From: CALHVX01 sp964640725
GTDB lineage: Bacteria; Pseudomonadota; Gammaproteobacteria; Pseudomonadales; Azotimanducaceae
NCBI GenBank assembly: GCA_964640725.1
Contig: CAZXIJ010000027.1
Location: forward strand, 1-54,937
DNA length: 54,937 nt
Direction of reading: 5' to 3'
Below, piece by piece: positions 35,332 to 43,598 of this stretch. The position numbers were made by a program, and so were the translations under genes. The notes under the pieces are model-generated. The model saw only the letters and a list, made by a program, of their open reading frames with translations, was not told the origin of the DNA and did no database searches. Position 1 is the stretch's first letter. Each line of letters starts with the position of its first letter.

Positions 35332-37217
35332 CGGTGCTGTCGCCACAGTGCGCGGCGCGCCTGGGGCTGGTGCTGTGTCTGCTCGCGGGCCTGCTGCCGC
35401 GCGCGGGCTGGTCGGCGGCGGCCGACGCGCAGCTGGAAGGCTTTGTCGATGGCGTGCTGGCGGGCGCCCTGGCCCGGCGGGAAACCGTCGGCGCAACCGT
35501 TGCGGTGGTGCAGGGCGGCAGCCGCTTGCTGCTCAAAGGCTACGGCTACGCCAACGCGGAACAGCAGGTGCCCGTCGATCCCCTGACCACGCTGTTCCGC
35601 GTGGGCAGTATCAGCAAGGTGCCGGTCTGGATGACAATGCTGCAGCTGGCCGAGCAGGGCGTGCTGTCGCTGGACGATCCGGTCAAAGACCACCTGCAAA
35701 CGGTGGTGCTGGAAGATCGCTTTCCCGCGCCGATCCTGATTCGGCAGCTCATGACCCACAGCTCGGGCTTTGAGGACCGGGTCTACGGGCTCTTTACCGA
35801 TGGCAGCGCGCGCGTGCCGCCGCTGGCCGATTACCTGGCGCAGAATGCGCCGCGCCAGCTGTTCCGCCCGGGCAGCACTGCCGCGTACTCCAACTACGGC
35901 ACCGCGCTGGCAGCACGCGTTGTCGAGAACGCGACGGAATCGCCTTTCGAAGCGCACGTGCAGGGCGCGATCTTCGAGCCGCTGGGCATTTCGGCCATCT
36001 ATCGCCAGAGCGATACCGAGGTGTTCCGGGACCGCCTGGCGCAGGCTTACCGCTACGACGGTGACGAGCCGGTGCGGCTGGGTATCGAGTACGTGGTTCC
36101 TGCCCCCGCCGGCGCCCTGAGCGCGACGGCGGACGATCTGGCCCGGCTCATGATCGAGCTGCTTGATCCAAACCCGTCGGCGGTGCTCGGGCGCGAGGGC
36201 AAGCGTGGCTTGCTGGAGCGCGCAGTGTCGGTGGATCCCAAAATGAATGGCCGCACGCTGGGGCTGTACGAGATGACGCTGCGCGATGGCGTGCGGGCGG
36301 TCGGGCACGGCGGCGACACCGTGGCCTTTCATTCACGCATGGTGCTGTGGCCGACGCAGCGTTTGGGCCTGTTCATCTCGACCAATACGGTCGGCGGCGA
36401 GCGGGTTGTGGGCGACCTGGTCCGCGCTTTCGCGGCGCACTACCAGCTGGACGGCAGCGCCGGCGGCGCGGTGGTGACGGAAGAACTCAGCGGCGTTGCG
36501 GGCACCTACGGCCCGAGCCGACGGGAAGAGACGGGCCCGTTCAAACTGCTCGCCCTGCTATCGCAGATCTCGCTGAGCGCTGACGTTGATCGCGAACTGC
36601 TCTACCTGGATGGCCTTGAGGATCGGCTGCAGCTGGAGCCCCGAGGCAACGGCCTGTTCGACGGCCGCTACGAACCCTTGCGGCTTAAATATCAGGCGGG
36701 CGCGGATGGCCCGGATCGTGTGACCTTGTCTGCGGCGCCGGTAGAGACCTTCGCGCGGGTGCCCTGGTACGACGAGGCGCCCTTGAACCTGTTGTTTCTC
36801 GGCGTCGTCGCGTTGCTGAACCTGTGCGCCTTGCTGCGTTTGCCTTACCAGGCCCTGCGGGCTCGCCTGAGTGTTGGCCCTGCGGGCTACCGGGGTTCGT
36901 CCCTGGCAAGCCTGCTGTTCTGGCTGGTCGCGCTGCTGATCCTGGCATTGCCGGTCGCTCTGGTGACGGTGTCAGGAGACACGCACCAGTTCATGCTGAC
37001 CACGCATCGTCAGCTGGGCACGGTGCTGTGGCTGCCGGTGGCGATTGCCCTGGGCGTGGTGCTGCAACTTTTCGCCATGGTGAATGGCTGGCGCCTGGGG
37101 CGCTGGTGGCCGGGGCGTCGCTGGTTCCTGACGCTGCTCGTGCTGGCCAATGGCTGCCTCGTCATCTGGTTTTATCGCTGGAACCTGCAGCCGCTGAGTG
37201 TTGCCCATGTCGGCTGA
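35328..37217 (+). CDS. Serine hydrolase (beta-lactamase family) with C-terminal membrane helices
   Basis: Penicillin-binding-protein-like esterase of 629 residues. A signal peptide (about 1-30) is followed by a class C beta-lactamase fold with SxxK in GSISKVPV, YxN in AYSNYGT, and HGGDT as the third motif. After about residue 480 come four hydrophobic helices, as in several membrane-bound serine hydrolases. It acts outside the cytoplasm; the substrate is unknown. The GTG start overlaps the CoA-transferase stop by four bases. Confidence 0.86.
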   Translation: MTVLSPQCAARLGLVLCLLAGLLPRAGWSAAADAQLEGFVDGVLAGALARRETVGATVAVVQGGSRLLLKGYGYANAEQQVPVDPLTTLFRVGSISKVPVWMTMLQLAEQGVLSLDDPVKDHLQTVVLEDRFPAPILIRQLMTHSSGFEDRVYGLFTDGSARVPPLADYLAQNAPRQLFRPGSTAAYSNYGTALAARVVENATESPFEAHVQGAIFEPLGISAIYRQSDTEVFRDRLAQAYRYDGDEPVRLGIEYVVPAPAGALSATADDLARLMIELLDPNPSAVLGREGKRGLLERAVSVDPKMNGRTLGLYEMTLRDGVRAVGHGGDTVAFHSRMVLWPTQRLGLFISTNTVGGERVVGDLVRAFAAHYQLDGSAGGAVVTEELSGVAGTYGPSRREETGPFKLLALLSQISLSADVDRELLYLDGLEDRLQLEPRGNGLFDGRYEPLRLKYQAGADGPDRVTLSAAPVETFARVPWYDEAPLNLLFLGVVALLNLCALLRLPYQALRARLSVGPAGYRGSSLASLLFWLVALLILALPVALVTVSGDTHQFMLTTHRQLGTVLWLPVAIALGVVLQLFAMVNGWRLGRWWPGRRWFLTLLVLANGCLVIWFYRWNLQPLSVAHVG

Positions 37218-38172
37218 GCTGCATCTGGGCACCACCCCCTGGCGCTACGATGATCTGAGTGCCCAGGGGTTGGGCGCGCAGGCGCAACGGGCAGAAGCAC
37301 TCGGGTACCGGTCGTTCTGGCTGCCGGAAAACCACTTTAACGAGCTGGCGCTGCCGGACCCTCTTATGTTGCTGGCTGCCTGCAGCGCCGTCACCGAGCA
37401 CATTGCGCTCGGCACAACGTCCTATCTGCTGACCATTCGCAACGCCCTGCAAGCGGCCGAGCAGGTCGCCGTGCTGGATCAGCTGTCCCGAGGCCGGGTC
37501 ATTCTGGGCGTGGGCCGAGGCTTTGCGCCGGCCATGCTCGGCGCGTTCAAGGTCTCCGTCAAAGACAAACGCCGGATTTTCGAAGACTGCCTGAACGAAA
37601 TGTTGCTGGCCTGGAGCGGCGCCTCCATGAAGGTCTCGAGCGCTGACGCGCCGGAGCGTGTGGTCGGCGAAGTCGCGCTGGGCCCGCGACCGGTGCAGGC
37701 GCCGCACCCGCCGCTGTGGGTGGCCGCCTTTGGGCCCAAGGCGCTGGGCCAGGCGGGCCGGCTCGGCCTGCCGTACCTGGCGTCGCCCATGGAAACGCTG
37801 GCCGAACTGCAGGACAACCTGGCGGTGTACGAGGACGCCTATGCGGCGACCTGGAGCCAGGCCGATCAACCGCCGGCGCGCCAGCCCGTCGTGCCCATCA
37901 TGCGCAACATCTTTATCTGCGATCACGCGCCCACGCTGGCTCGCATTCGCAAAGATCTGGAAGGCGCTCGCCGGCGCCCGAACAGCGATGCATCGGTGCC
38001 CGCAGACGACTGGGCGGTGCTCGGCGATGCGGCCCGGGTGGCGGATGAACTCGCTCGCTATCGCGAAACGCTGGGCATGACCCATCTGATCGCCAGCCGG
38101 CCTCGGGTGTCGGGCCTGTCGGCTCGGGTGCTGGACGAATCCATGGCAGCGCTGGCGGAGCTTACCGGCTAG
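37207..38172 (+). CDS. LLM class flavin-dependent oxidoreductase
   Basis: Luciferase-like monooxygenase of 321 residues: FWLPENHF near residue 40, IALGTTSYLLTIRNALQAAEQ, LSRGRVILGVGRGF and PPLWVAAFGPKALGQAGRLG. Such enzymes use reduced FMN or F420. The substrate is not known. It starts at an ATG inside the last codons of the serine hydrolase gene (11-base overlap); a GTG at 37198 is possible. Last gene of the six-gene run. Confidence 0.88.
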   Translation: MSAELHLGTTPWRYDDLSAQGLGAQAQRAEALGYRSFWLPENHFNELALPDPLMLLAACSAVTEHIALGTTSYLLTIRNALQAAEQVAVLDQLSRGRVILGVGRGFAPAMLGAFKVSVKDKRRIFEDCLNEMLLAWSGASMKVSSADAPERVVGEVALGPRPVQAPHPPLWVAAFGPKALGQAGRLGLPYLASPMETLAELQDNLAVYEDAYAATWSQADQPPARQPVVPIMRNIFICDHAPTLARIRKDLEGARRRPNSDASVPADDWAVLGDAARVADELARYRETLGMTHLIASRPRVSGLSARVLDESMAALAELTG

Positions 38173-39132
38173 CGGGCGGATTCTCCGGCGCGGCCTTCGG
38201 CGAAGCCGTCGGCGCGGCCTTCGGCGAAGCAAAGATCGCCNNNNNNNNNNNNNNNNNNNNNNNNNNNNNNNNNNNNNNNNNNNNNNNNNNNNNNNNNNNN
38301 NNNNNNNNNNNNNNNNNNNNNNNNNNNNNNNNNNNNNNNNCGGCGCGGCCTTCGGCGAAGCAAAGATCGCCACGTCCACCTCTTCGTTTTCCTGCAGGCC
38401 CAGGTAGGGGCGCAGCCAGCCCACAAGCAGGTAGATCGGACCGGTGTCGAGCAACGCCACCAGCAGTTTGAACACGTAGCCGGAGGCAATGAAGGTCAGC
38501 AGCTGCGGCCAGATCGGCTCGTCGGCATTGACGGGCAGCGCCTGGGCCCAGAAATGCGTAATCAGGATTACCGCGGTTGTGTCGATGATCTGGCTGCCCA
38601 TGGTTGAGGCGTTGTTGCGCAGCCACAGGTGCTTGCCGTGGGTCAGGGTCTTCCAGAAGTGAAAAAAGCGCACGTCGCAGTACTGGGCTGCAAGGTAGGC
38701 GATCATGGATGCGGCCACGGCGCCAAAGGCGAGCTCGCGAATCTCAAAGAACGTCGGTACGCGGCCCGCCTCGTCGCGCGCCAGGGTTCCGTCGGCGGCG
38801 GTGGCTTCGAAACCAGGCAGCACGCCGCCGAGCCAGAGCAAAAAGATCACCCAGATGTTCAGCAGCAGCCCAACCCACACCATGTCGCCGGCGCGCTTGC
38901 GGCCGTACAGCTCGCTGATCAGGTCGGTGCAGAGAAAGGTGATCGGGTAGGGCAGCACGCCGATGGCCACCACCATGGGAATGTCCAGCCCGAACAGCGA
39001 AAAGGACAGGTCGACAAAGCGGCTGATGCCCAGAATGTTGAGCATCGCCAGGGTGCCCAGAAACACGCCGCTCAAAACCAGGAAAACGCGCTGACGGCGC
39101 AGCCGGTAGTCCGGGGCCACGGTCTCTGCCAT
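38162..39132 (-). CDS. yhhQ: Queuosine precursor transporter, YhhQ family (split only by an artificial gap)
   Basis: Membrane protein of the VUT/DUF165 family, which imports queuosine precursors. Motifs seen: GVLPYPITFLCTDLISELYG and STMGSQIIDTTAVI. The 100 N at 38241-38340 interrupt the C-terminal tail and shift the frame. The 31 bases on each side are identical; removing 100 N and one copy gives 279 residues in frame, ending AAPTASPKAAPENPPASR at the TAA at 38162-38164. The tail contains a doubled 8-residue unit. The stop overlaps the 3' end of the LLM gene. It is the last gene of the CULT-PTPS-SDR run, 5 bases after the SDR. Confidence 0.88.
38186..38371. repeat. 24-base tandem duplication at a contig join, with 100-N gap
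   Basis: A 21-base segment (CGGCGCGGCCTTCGGCGAAGC) occurs at 38186-38206 and 38210-38230, period 24, encoding a repeated ASPKAAP in the YhhQ tail. The N run (38241-38340) follows. 38341-38371 repeats 38210-38240 exactly (31 bases), so the gap is probably an unmerged overlap. Confidence 0.85.
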
Positions 39133-39137
39133 CGCGA

Positions 39138-39833
39138 TCAGTTCTCGACCTGGCCCAGGTTCGCGTGGATGACACTGCCGTTCACAACCGGGTGCGTGGC
39201 CGCCCAGTGCAGGGTTTCGGCAATCTCCTGCGGCGTGATGAGCCGGCCGAAGGCGGACATGCCGGCCACCGCGTCCATGGCCTCGCTGGGTACGTGCTGC
39301 CGCAGCATTTCCGTATCTGTAAATCCAGGGCAGACGCAGGCGGTATGGATCTGGCGCCCGGCCAGGTCCTGACAGGTGGCTCGCATCATGCCCACGCTGG
39401 CGTGCTTGGTCGTGACGTAGCTGAAGCTGCCGGGCACTGCTTTTTCCGACAGCGTCGAGCCGACGTAGATCACCGATGAGCCCGGTTTCATCAGCGGAAT
39501 CATGTAGTAGTTCAGGGTGTTGGGGGCCACCAGGTTAACCTCCAGCACCGTGCGGAAAGCCTGGCTGGGGGTCTCGACCGCGGAGTCGTTCTCGAGCATG
39601 GACGCGTTGTGAATCAGCACGATTTCTTCAGCATTGCCGAGCAGGGTGTTGAGCTGCCCGCTGATCGTGTCCAGAAAACCGGGCTGGCTCAGGTCGCAGT
39701 TGATCTGGGTGACCGCGTCGAGCGGGCACTTGCGGCGCGACAGGTTGACGACGGTGTAGCCGTTGCCGAGAAATGCTTCCGCTGTGGCCAGCCCGATACC
39801 GCTGCTGGCGCCACTGATGACCAGGGTTTTCAT
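39138..39833 (-). CDS. SDR family reductase (possible pteridine/sepiapterin reductase-like)
   Basis: Short-chain dehydrogenase of 231 residues: cofactor motif SGASSGIGLATAEAF, then LSRR (basic, suiting NADPH), LIHNASML in place of NNAG, catalytic Ser in VGSTLSEK, and YVTTKHA with Tyr and Lys. Position between a PTPS-like gene and a queuosine transporter suggests a pteridine substrate, as for sepiapterin or dihydromonapterin reductases; this is inference from context. AGGAG lies ahead of the ATG. Confidence 0.85.
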   Translation of the reverse strand: MKTLVISGASSGIGLATAEAFLGNGYTVVNLSRRKCPLDAVTQINCDLSQPGFLDTISGQLNTLLGNAEEIVLIHNASMLENDSAVETPSQAFRTVLEVNLVAPNTLNYYMIPLMKPGSSVIYVGSTLSEKAVPGSFSYVTTKHASVGMMRATCQDLAGRQIHTACVCPGFTDTEMLRQHVPSEAMDAVAGMSAFGRLITPQEIAETLHWAATHPVVNGSVIHANLGQVEN

Positions 39834-39864
39834 GATGCGTTGCTCCTGCCGTCGTGACGGCGTT

Positions 39865-40374
39865 TTACGAGTCTGTTCCGCGTTGCCAGGTCGATCCCGC
39901 CCACTGGCCGGGCCCCGAGGAGACTTTGATGGTCAGCTTCGAAAAATCCAGCACGGTAATGGTGTCGTCGCTGCGCAGCTGCTGCAGAAACCAGGGGGCC
40001 AGCTCCTCGACAGAGATGTTGCGCAAGGGCAGGGTGACGACGTCGCGGGCGAGAAACGGCAGCTGCTCGCCATTAAAACTTGCAACCAGATATTCCTGCC
40101 CGTCGAACAGCGGCTCGCGACGCAGCGCCAGGTGCGGCGACTGCTCCGGCAGGAGCAGCTTTTCGTCCAGGGCGTCGCACAGGGTTTTCAGTGCATCTTT
40201 CAGGATGTTGTAGTCGAAAGCGAGGCCGTCATCGGCGACCGGGGCGGTGACATCTGCGGTGACGTAAAAGCTGTGCCCGTGCAGATCTTCGCGGCTGCTC
40301 GCGCTGAAAATCGTGAAGTGCGCGGAATGGAAGTGCAGGTATTCCTTGCTGATCTCGATCGTGGTTTGCGCCAT
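39865..40374 (-). CDS. 6-pyruvoyl-tetrahydropterin synthase / QueD-like protein with altered active site
   Basis: T-fold protein of 169 residues. The three zinc histidines are kept: FHSAHF (His19) and LHGHS (His32, His34). The catalytic Cys of QueD (CxxxHGH) is Arg28, with Glu29 next to it. The LDH motif reads LDE (residues 69-71). The C-terminal pterin-anchoring Glu (KET in QueD) aligns with Val151 (IKVSSG). It is longer than QueD (about 120 residues) through an insert around 75-115 (DEKLLLPEQSPHLAL and RDVVTLPLRNISVEEL), which I associate with a distinct PTPS-like subfamily. Catalysis by the standard mechanism is doubtful. Confidence 0.78.
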   Translation of the reverse strand: MAQTTIEISKEYLHFHSAHFTIFSASSREDLHGHSFYVTADVTAPVADDGLAFDYNILKDALKTLCDALDEKLLLPEQSPHLALRREPLFDGQEYLVASFNGEQLPFLARDVVTLPLRNISVEELAPWFLQQLRSDDTITVLDFSKLTIKVSSGPGQWAGSTWQRGTDS

Positions 40375-40429
40375 CAAAGGATGCTACCACAGCCCCGCCG
40401 GCGCGCTGGTGAAGGCGGCGTCGCGCGCC

Positions 40430-40813
40430 TCAGCTGGACAGCCGGTCCAGGATCAGCCCGTAGAAATACTGGCCGTCGCTGTCGAAGTACCAGCCCAGGT
40501 GGCCGCCGCAGTCGCTGCAGCTTGCGATTTGCCAGTAGAACCCCGGGAACCAGGAATCGGCATGTTCGCGGCCGCCACTGATGGAGCAGCCGAGCGCTTC
40601 GCTGAAACAGCCGACCTTGAACTCGAAGCCGTGGGGGTTGGTGCAGAAGTGCTGGTGGGCGCCGTTGACGTCAATGGCGTTGCCCTGCTGGCTGATCACC
40701 GCGGCGCAGGCCGCACAGTGCAGGTAGTCGCGCCGGGGTTCCGCGGCCTTGGCAAGGCTGCGGGCAAGGGCCGGGTCCAGCGCTTGACCCGGCTTGTCGA
40801 CCACGTCGATCAT
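40430..40813 (-). CDS. Cereblon-like CULT domain protein
   Basis: Single-domain protein of 127 residues matching the CULT domain (thalidomide-binding domain of cereblon, Yippee-like beta-tent fold). Zinc cysteines are CAAC (33, 36) and CSDC (99, 102). The aromatic cage is complete: Trp88, Trp94, Trp108 and Phe110, with spacing 6-14-2, the same as human cereblon (W380, W386, W400, F402) and the Magnetospirillum homologue MsCI4. Small CULT proteins exist in some proteobacteria; their natural ligand is uncertain. GGGAG lies 6 bases before the ATG. First gene of a four-gene run with PTPS-like, SDR and YhhQ genes; divergent from map. Confidence 0.88.
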   Translation of the reverse strand: MIDVVDKPGQALDPALARSLAKAAEPRRDYLHCAACAAVISQQGNAIDVNGAHQHFCTNPHGFEFKVGCFSEALGCSISGGREHADSWFPGFYWQIASCSDCGGHLGWYFDSDGQYFYGLILDRLSS

Positions 40814-40892
40814 CACAGACTCCCGACTGTCCGGTGCCTAGCTTCCTGTAGCACCGCCGGCCGTGCAAGGGCAACGAAAAAGGGGCAGACCC

Positions 40893-41648
40893 ATGACGAT
40901 CGAGTCTGAAGAGGACGAGCAGGGCCTGCTCGCCTGCGGCGCTCTGGTGCGACGCATCTTCGAGCAGATGAAGGCCGCCGCGAAGCCTGGCGTGACCACG
41001 GCGGCGCTGGACAGCATTGCCCATCGTGCCTTGGCCCGGGCCGGCGCGCGCTCCGCGCCGCGGCACTACTACGATTTTCCCGGCGCCACCTGCATCAGCG
41101 TGAATCGCGCCGCGGCGCACGGTATTCCCGGCGCCCAGCGCCTGCGCAACGGCGACCTGGTCAACATCGACGTGTCGGCGGAGCTGAACGGCTACGTCGC
41201 CGATATGGGGGAGTCTTTCGTCGTGGGCACGGGCCGGCACAAGAAGCGCGCCGGCCGCGAACGCATCTGCCGAGCGGTTCGAGAGGGCGTCTGGGCGGCG
41301 ATTGACGAGCTGCGGCCGGGCCGGTCGCTGAACGTCATCGGCACGGCGGCGCAGGCGGTGGCGGATCGCTACGGCTACCGGATTGTCGACAATCTGGGCA
41401 GCCACGGCGTGGGCCGGCACATTCACGAGGAACCGTCCTACATTCCAAAGCCGGACCCGAAGGAGCGGCGCACGCTGCAAGAAGGCATGGTGCTGACCAT
41501 CGAGCCGTTCTACACCACCGGCGCGCCCTGGGTGGACGAAGCGCCGGATGGCTGGACGCTGCTGGCCGAAGCCGGCGCGCTGATCGCGCAGTACGAGCAG
41601 ACCGTGATCGTGCGGGAGCGCGGGCCGCTGGTCGTGACGGCGGCCTAG
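40893..41648 (+). CDS. map: Methionine aminopeptidase, type I
   Basis: Removes the N-terminal Met from new proteins. 251 residues. Metal ligands are Asp in VNIDVSAELNG and YVADMGES, His in GSHGVGRHIHEEP, and Glu in LTIEPF and AQYEQTVIV. The residue after the last Glu is Gln where many type I enzymes have His. It is not beside rpsB, so it may be an extra copy rather than the main enzyme (inference). The ATG at 40893 follows AAGGGG. Convergent with the flavoprotein gene. Confidence 0.92.
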   Translation: MTIESEEDEQGLLACGALVRRIFEQMKAAAKPGVTTAALDSIAHRALARAGARSAPRHYYDFPGATCISVNRAAAHGIPGAQRLRNGDLVNIDVSAELNGYVADMGESFVVGTGRHKKRAGRERICRAVREGVWAAIDELRPGRSLNVIGTAAQAVADRYGYRIVDNLGSHGVGRHIHEEPSYIPKPDPKERRTLQEGMVLTIEPFYTTGAPWVDEAPDGWTLLAEAGALIAQYEQTVIVRERGPLVVTAA

Positions 41649-41658
41649 CGGCGCGCGA

Positions 41659-42864
41659 TCAGCTGAGCAGCGACTTCAGATCGGTTTCCGGATCTGCCAG
41701 CGCCACCGGATCGACCGCCTTGCCGAGCATCTGCTTGCAGACCATAAACTCCTTGGGGCTGTTCACCGCATCGGCGGCAACGACCTTGCCGGCCTTCAGA
41801 TAGAACACGGCGAACTGGTTGTCGGCCTGGCTGCCCCGCTGCACCTGGGTATCGCCCTCGGTCGAGAAGCCCACCATCTGCAGCTTGAGCTCGTACTGAT
41901 CCGACCAGAACCAGGGCACGGCGTCGTACACCTTGGGTTTGCCGCAGATGTTGGCGGCGCTGACCCGGGCCTGCTCCATGGCGTTGGGCACAGACTCGAG
42001 CCTTAGCCGGCGGCCCATGGTCGGGTTCGGGTGGTTGCTGCAGTCCCCCGCCGCATACACGTCGGCGGCCGACGTCTCGCAGCGCTCGTTGACCAGGATG
42101 CCGTTGTCGCACGCGATGCCGGCGCCTTCTGCCAGCTCGACGTTCGGCACGATGCCGATGCCGACAATGACCAGGTCTGCTTCGAAGCTCTCGTCGCCGC
42201 AGAGCACGCGGGCGACCCGGCCGTCCCCTTCGAACCCGGAGACCATGGTCTCTGTGTGCAGATTGACGCCCCGGGAGCTGTGCAGCTGGTGATAGTAGGC
42301 CGACATCTCGGCGGTGGTGACGCGCTGCAGGATACGGCTCTCCATCTCCAGCACGTGTACTTCCATGTCTGCCTCGACGCACACGGACGCAACTTCGAGG
42401 CCGATGTAGCCGCCGCCGACGATGACGATCTTTTTGCCGGCGCCCATGTCGGCCCGGATGGCGTCCACGTCGTCAACAGTGCGCAGGTAGTGAATGCCTG
42501 CCAGGTCCGATCCCGGAATCTGCAGCTTTCGCGGGCGACTGCCGGTCGCCAGAATGAGCTTGTCGTAGGACAGCGTCTCGCCGGTCGCGGTCGTGACCGT
42601 ATGTTCAGCGGGATTGATTTGCGCCACGCGCAGTTCCGTGCGGACTTCGACATTTTTGTCGGCGTAGAACTTGGCGGGGCGGAGCAGGACCCGATCCATG
42701 CCTTGCTCGCCGGACAGATATTGCTTGGACAGGGGCGGGCGCTGGTAGGGAAGCTGCCGCTCCTCGCCAATGATCGTGATCGTGCCCTCGTAGCCTTCCT
42801 GACGGAGGCTTGCGGCAGCCTGTCCGGCTGCGTGTCCGGCTCCGATAATGATGACTCCAGCCAT
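41659..42864 (-). CDS. FAD-dependent ferredoxin/rubredoxin reductase
   Basis: Pyridine nucleotide-disulfide-family flavoprotein of 401 residues, of the BphA4/putidaredoxin-reductase type. FAD motif IIIGAGHAAGQAAASLR at the start, PYQRPPLSKQYL, the NAD motif IVIVGGGYIGLEVASVC near 150, VYAAGDCSNHPNP near 275, and a C-terminal reductase domain. It passes electrons from NADH to a small iron-sulfur protein for a monooxygenase or dioxygenase; no partner ferredoxin is next to it. Confidence 0.92.
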   Translation of the reverse strand: MAGVIIIGAGHAAGQAAASLRQEGYEGTITIIGEERQLPYQRPPLSKQYLSGEQGMDRVLLRPAKFYADKNVEVRTELRVAQINPAEHTVTTATGETLSYDKLILATGSRPRKLQIPGSDLAGIHYLRTVDDVDAIRADMGAGKKIVIVGGGYIGLEVASVCVEADMEVHVLEMESRILQRVTTAEMSAYYHQLHSSRGVNLHTETMVSGFEGDGRVARVLCGDESFEADLVIVGIGIVPNVELAEGAGIACDNGILVNERCETSAADVYAAGDCSNHPNPTMGRRLRLESVPNAMEQARVSAANICGKPKVYDAVPWFWSDQYELKLQMVGFSTEGDTQVQRGSQADNQFAVFYLKAGKVVAADAVNSPKEFMVCKQMLGKAVDPVALADPETDLKSLLS

Positions 42865-42909
42865 GCTTGCGCGCGCCTTTTGCTGTGGATCTGAAAGCGT
42901 GAGTTTAGC

Positions 42910-43320
42910 TCACTCCGCCGGGGAGCAGGGGTACCCGGCTGCCGCCAGCGCCGCCCGCGCGGCGGGCAGCTGAGGGGTCTGCACGAACAGGTAGTCGGTA
43001 TCGTAAGTGGATACCGCGAACAGGCTGATCCGGGCCTCGGCCAGCACGCGGGACAGGTCCGCCAGCAGGCCGACGATGCTGAAATCCAGCGGGCCGATCA
43101 CGGCCAGCCCTGACCAGCCGGGACTGTGTTCAGTCGCTGCGGCGGCCAGCTGCAAGGTCGTGGCCGCGGCGTCCGGGCACAACACACTCAGCTCTTCGTC
43201 CGTGCGGCTGATGAAGCACATGGGGGTCGCGGCAAGCGCCGGCGGTAGCGTCGTGGCCGGGGCCCAGCGGAAAATGGAAAAGGTCTGCGGCAGCTCGCGC
43301 AAGCAGGGCTTGCTGCTCAA
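42910..43320 (-). CDS. ACT domain-containing protein (CASTOR-like)
   Basis: Small protein of 136 residues, with tandem ACT-like folds. FCV-like segments include SVLCPDAAA, WSGLAVIGPLDFSIVGLLAD and the end ISLFAVSTYDTDYLFVQ, which is typical of the bacterial ACT proteins related to CASTOR amino-acid sensors. A ligand-binding role is inferred. Last gene of the tetR-CPBP-DUF427-ACT chain; its ATG overlaps the DUF427 stop by four bases. Confidence 0.85.
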   Translation of the reverse strand: MSSKPCLRELPQTFSIFRWAPATTLPPALAATPMCFISRTDEELSVLCPDAAATTLQLAAAATEHSPGWSGLAVIGPLDFSIVGLLADLSRVLAEARISLFAVSTYDTDYLFVQTPQLPAARAALAAAGYPCSPAE

Positions 43321-43598
43321 TCGGTCACCTGCACGCCTTTCCAGAACGCCATGCGCCCGCGAATGTTGGCTGCAGCGTCCTTGGGCTCGGGGTAATGCCA
43401 GGCCGCGTTGTCGTTGCTGTCGCCGTCCACGACCAGATGGAAGTAGCTGGCGGTGCCTTTCCAGGGGCAGTAGCTGGTGTGATCGCTTGGCTCAAAGTGC
43501 TGCCGGACGATGGCCGCGACGGGAAAGTAGTGGTTGTTCTCGACGACCACCGTGTCGTCGCTCTCGGCCAGCACCGTGCCGTTCCAGATCGCTTTCAT
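43317..43598 (-). CDS. DUF427 domain-containing protein
   Basis: Small protein of 93 residues that matches DUF427: start KAIWNGTVLAESDDTVVVE, then YFPVAAI, the signature SYCPWKGTASYFHL and AAWHYPEPKDAAANI. Function is unknown. It starts in a four-base overlap with the CPBP gene and overlaps the ACT gene by four bases. Confidence 0.9.
   Translation of the reverse strand: MKAIWNGTVLAESDDTVVVENNHYFPVAAIVRQHFEPSDHTSYCPWKGTASYFHLVVDGDSNDNAAWHYPEPKDAAANIRGRMAFWKGVQVTD

Noticed and set aside
37162..39132. A 656-residue reverse-strand frame running through the 38241 gap
   Set aside because: Left of the gap it is antisense to the LLM monooxygenase gene; it exists only because the 100 N shift the frame of yhhQ.
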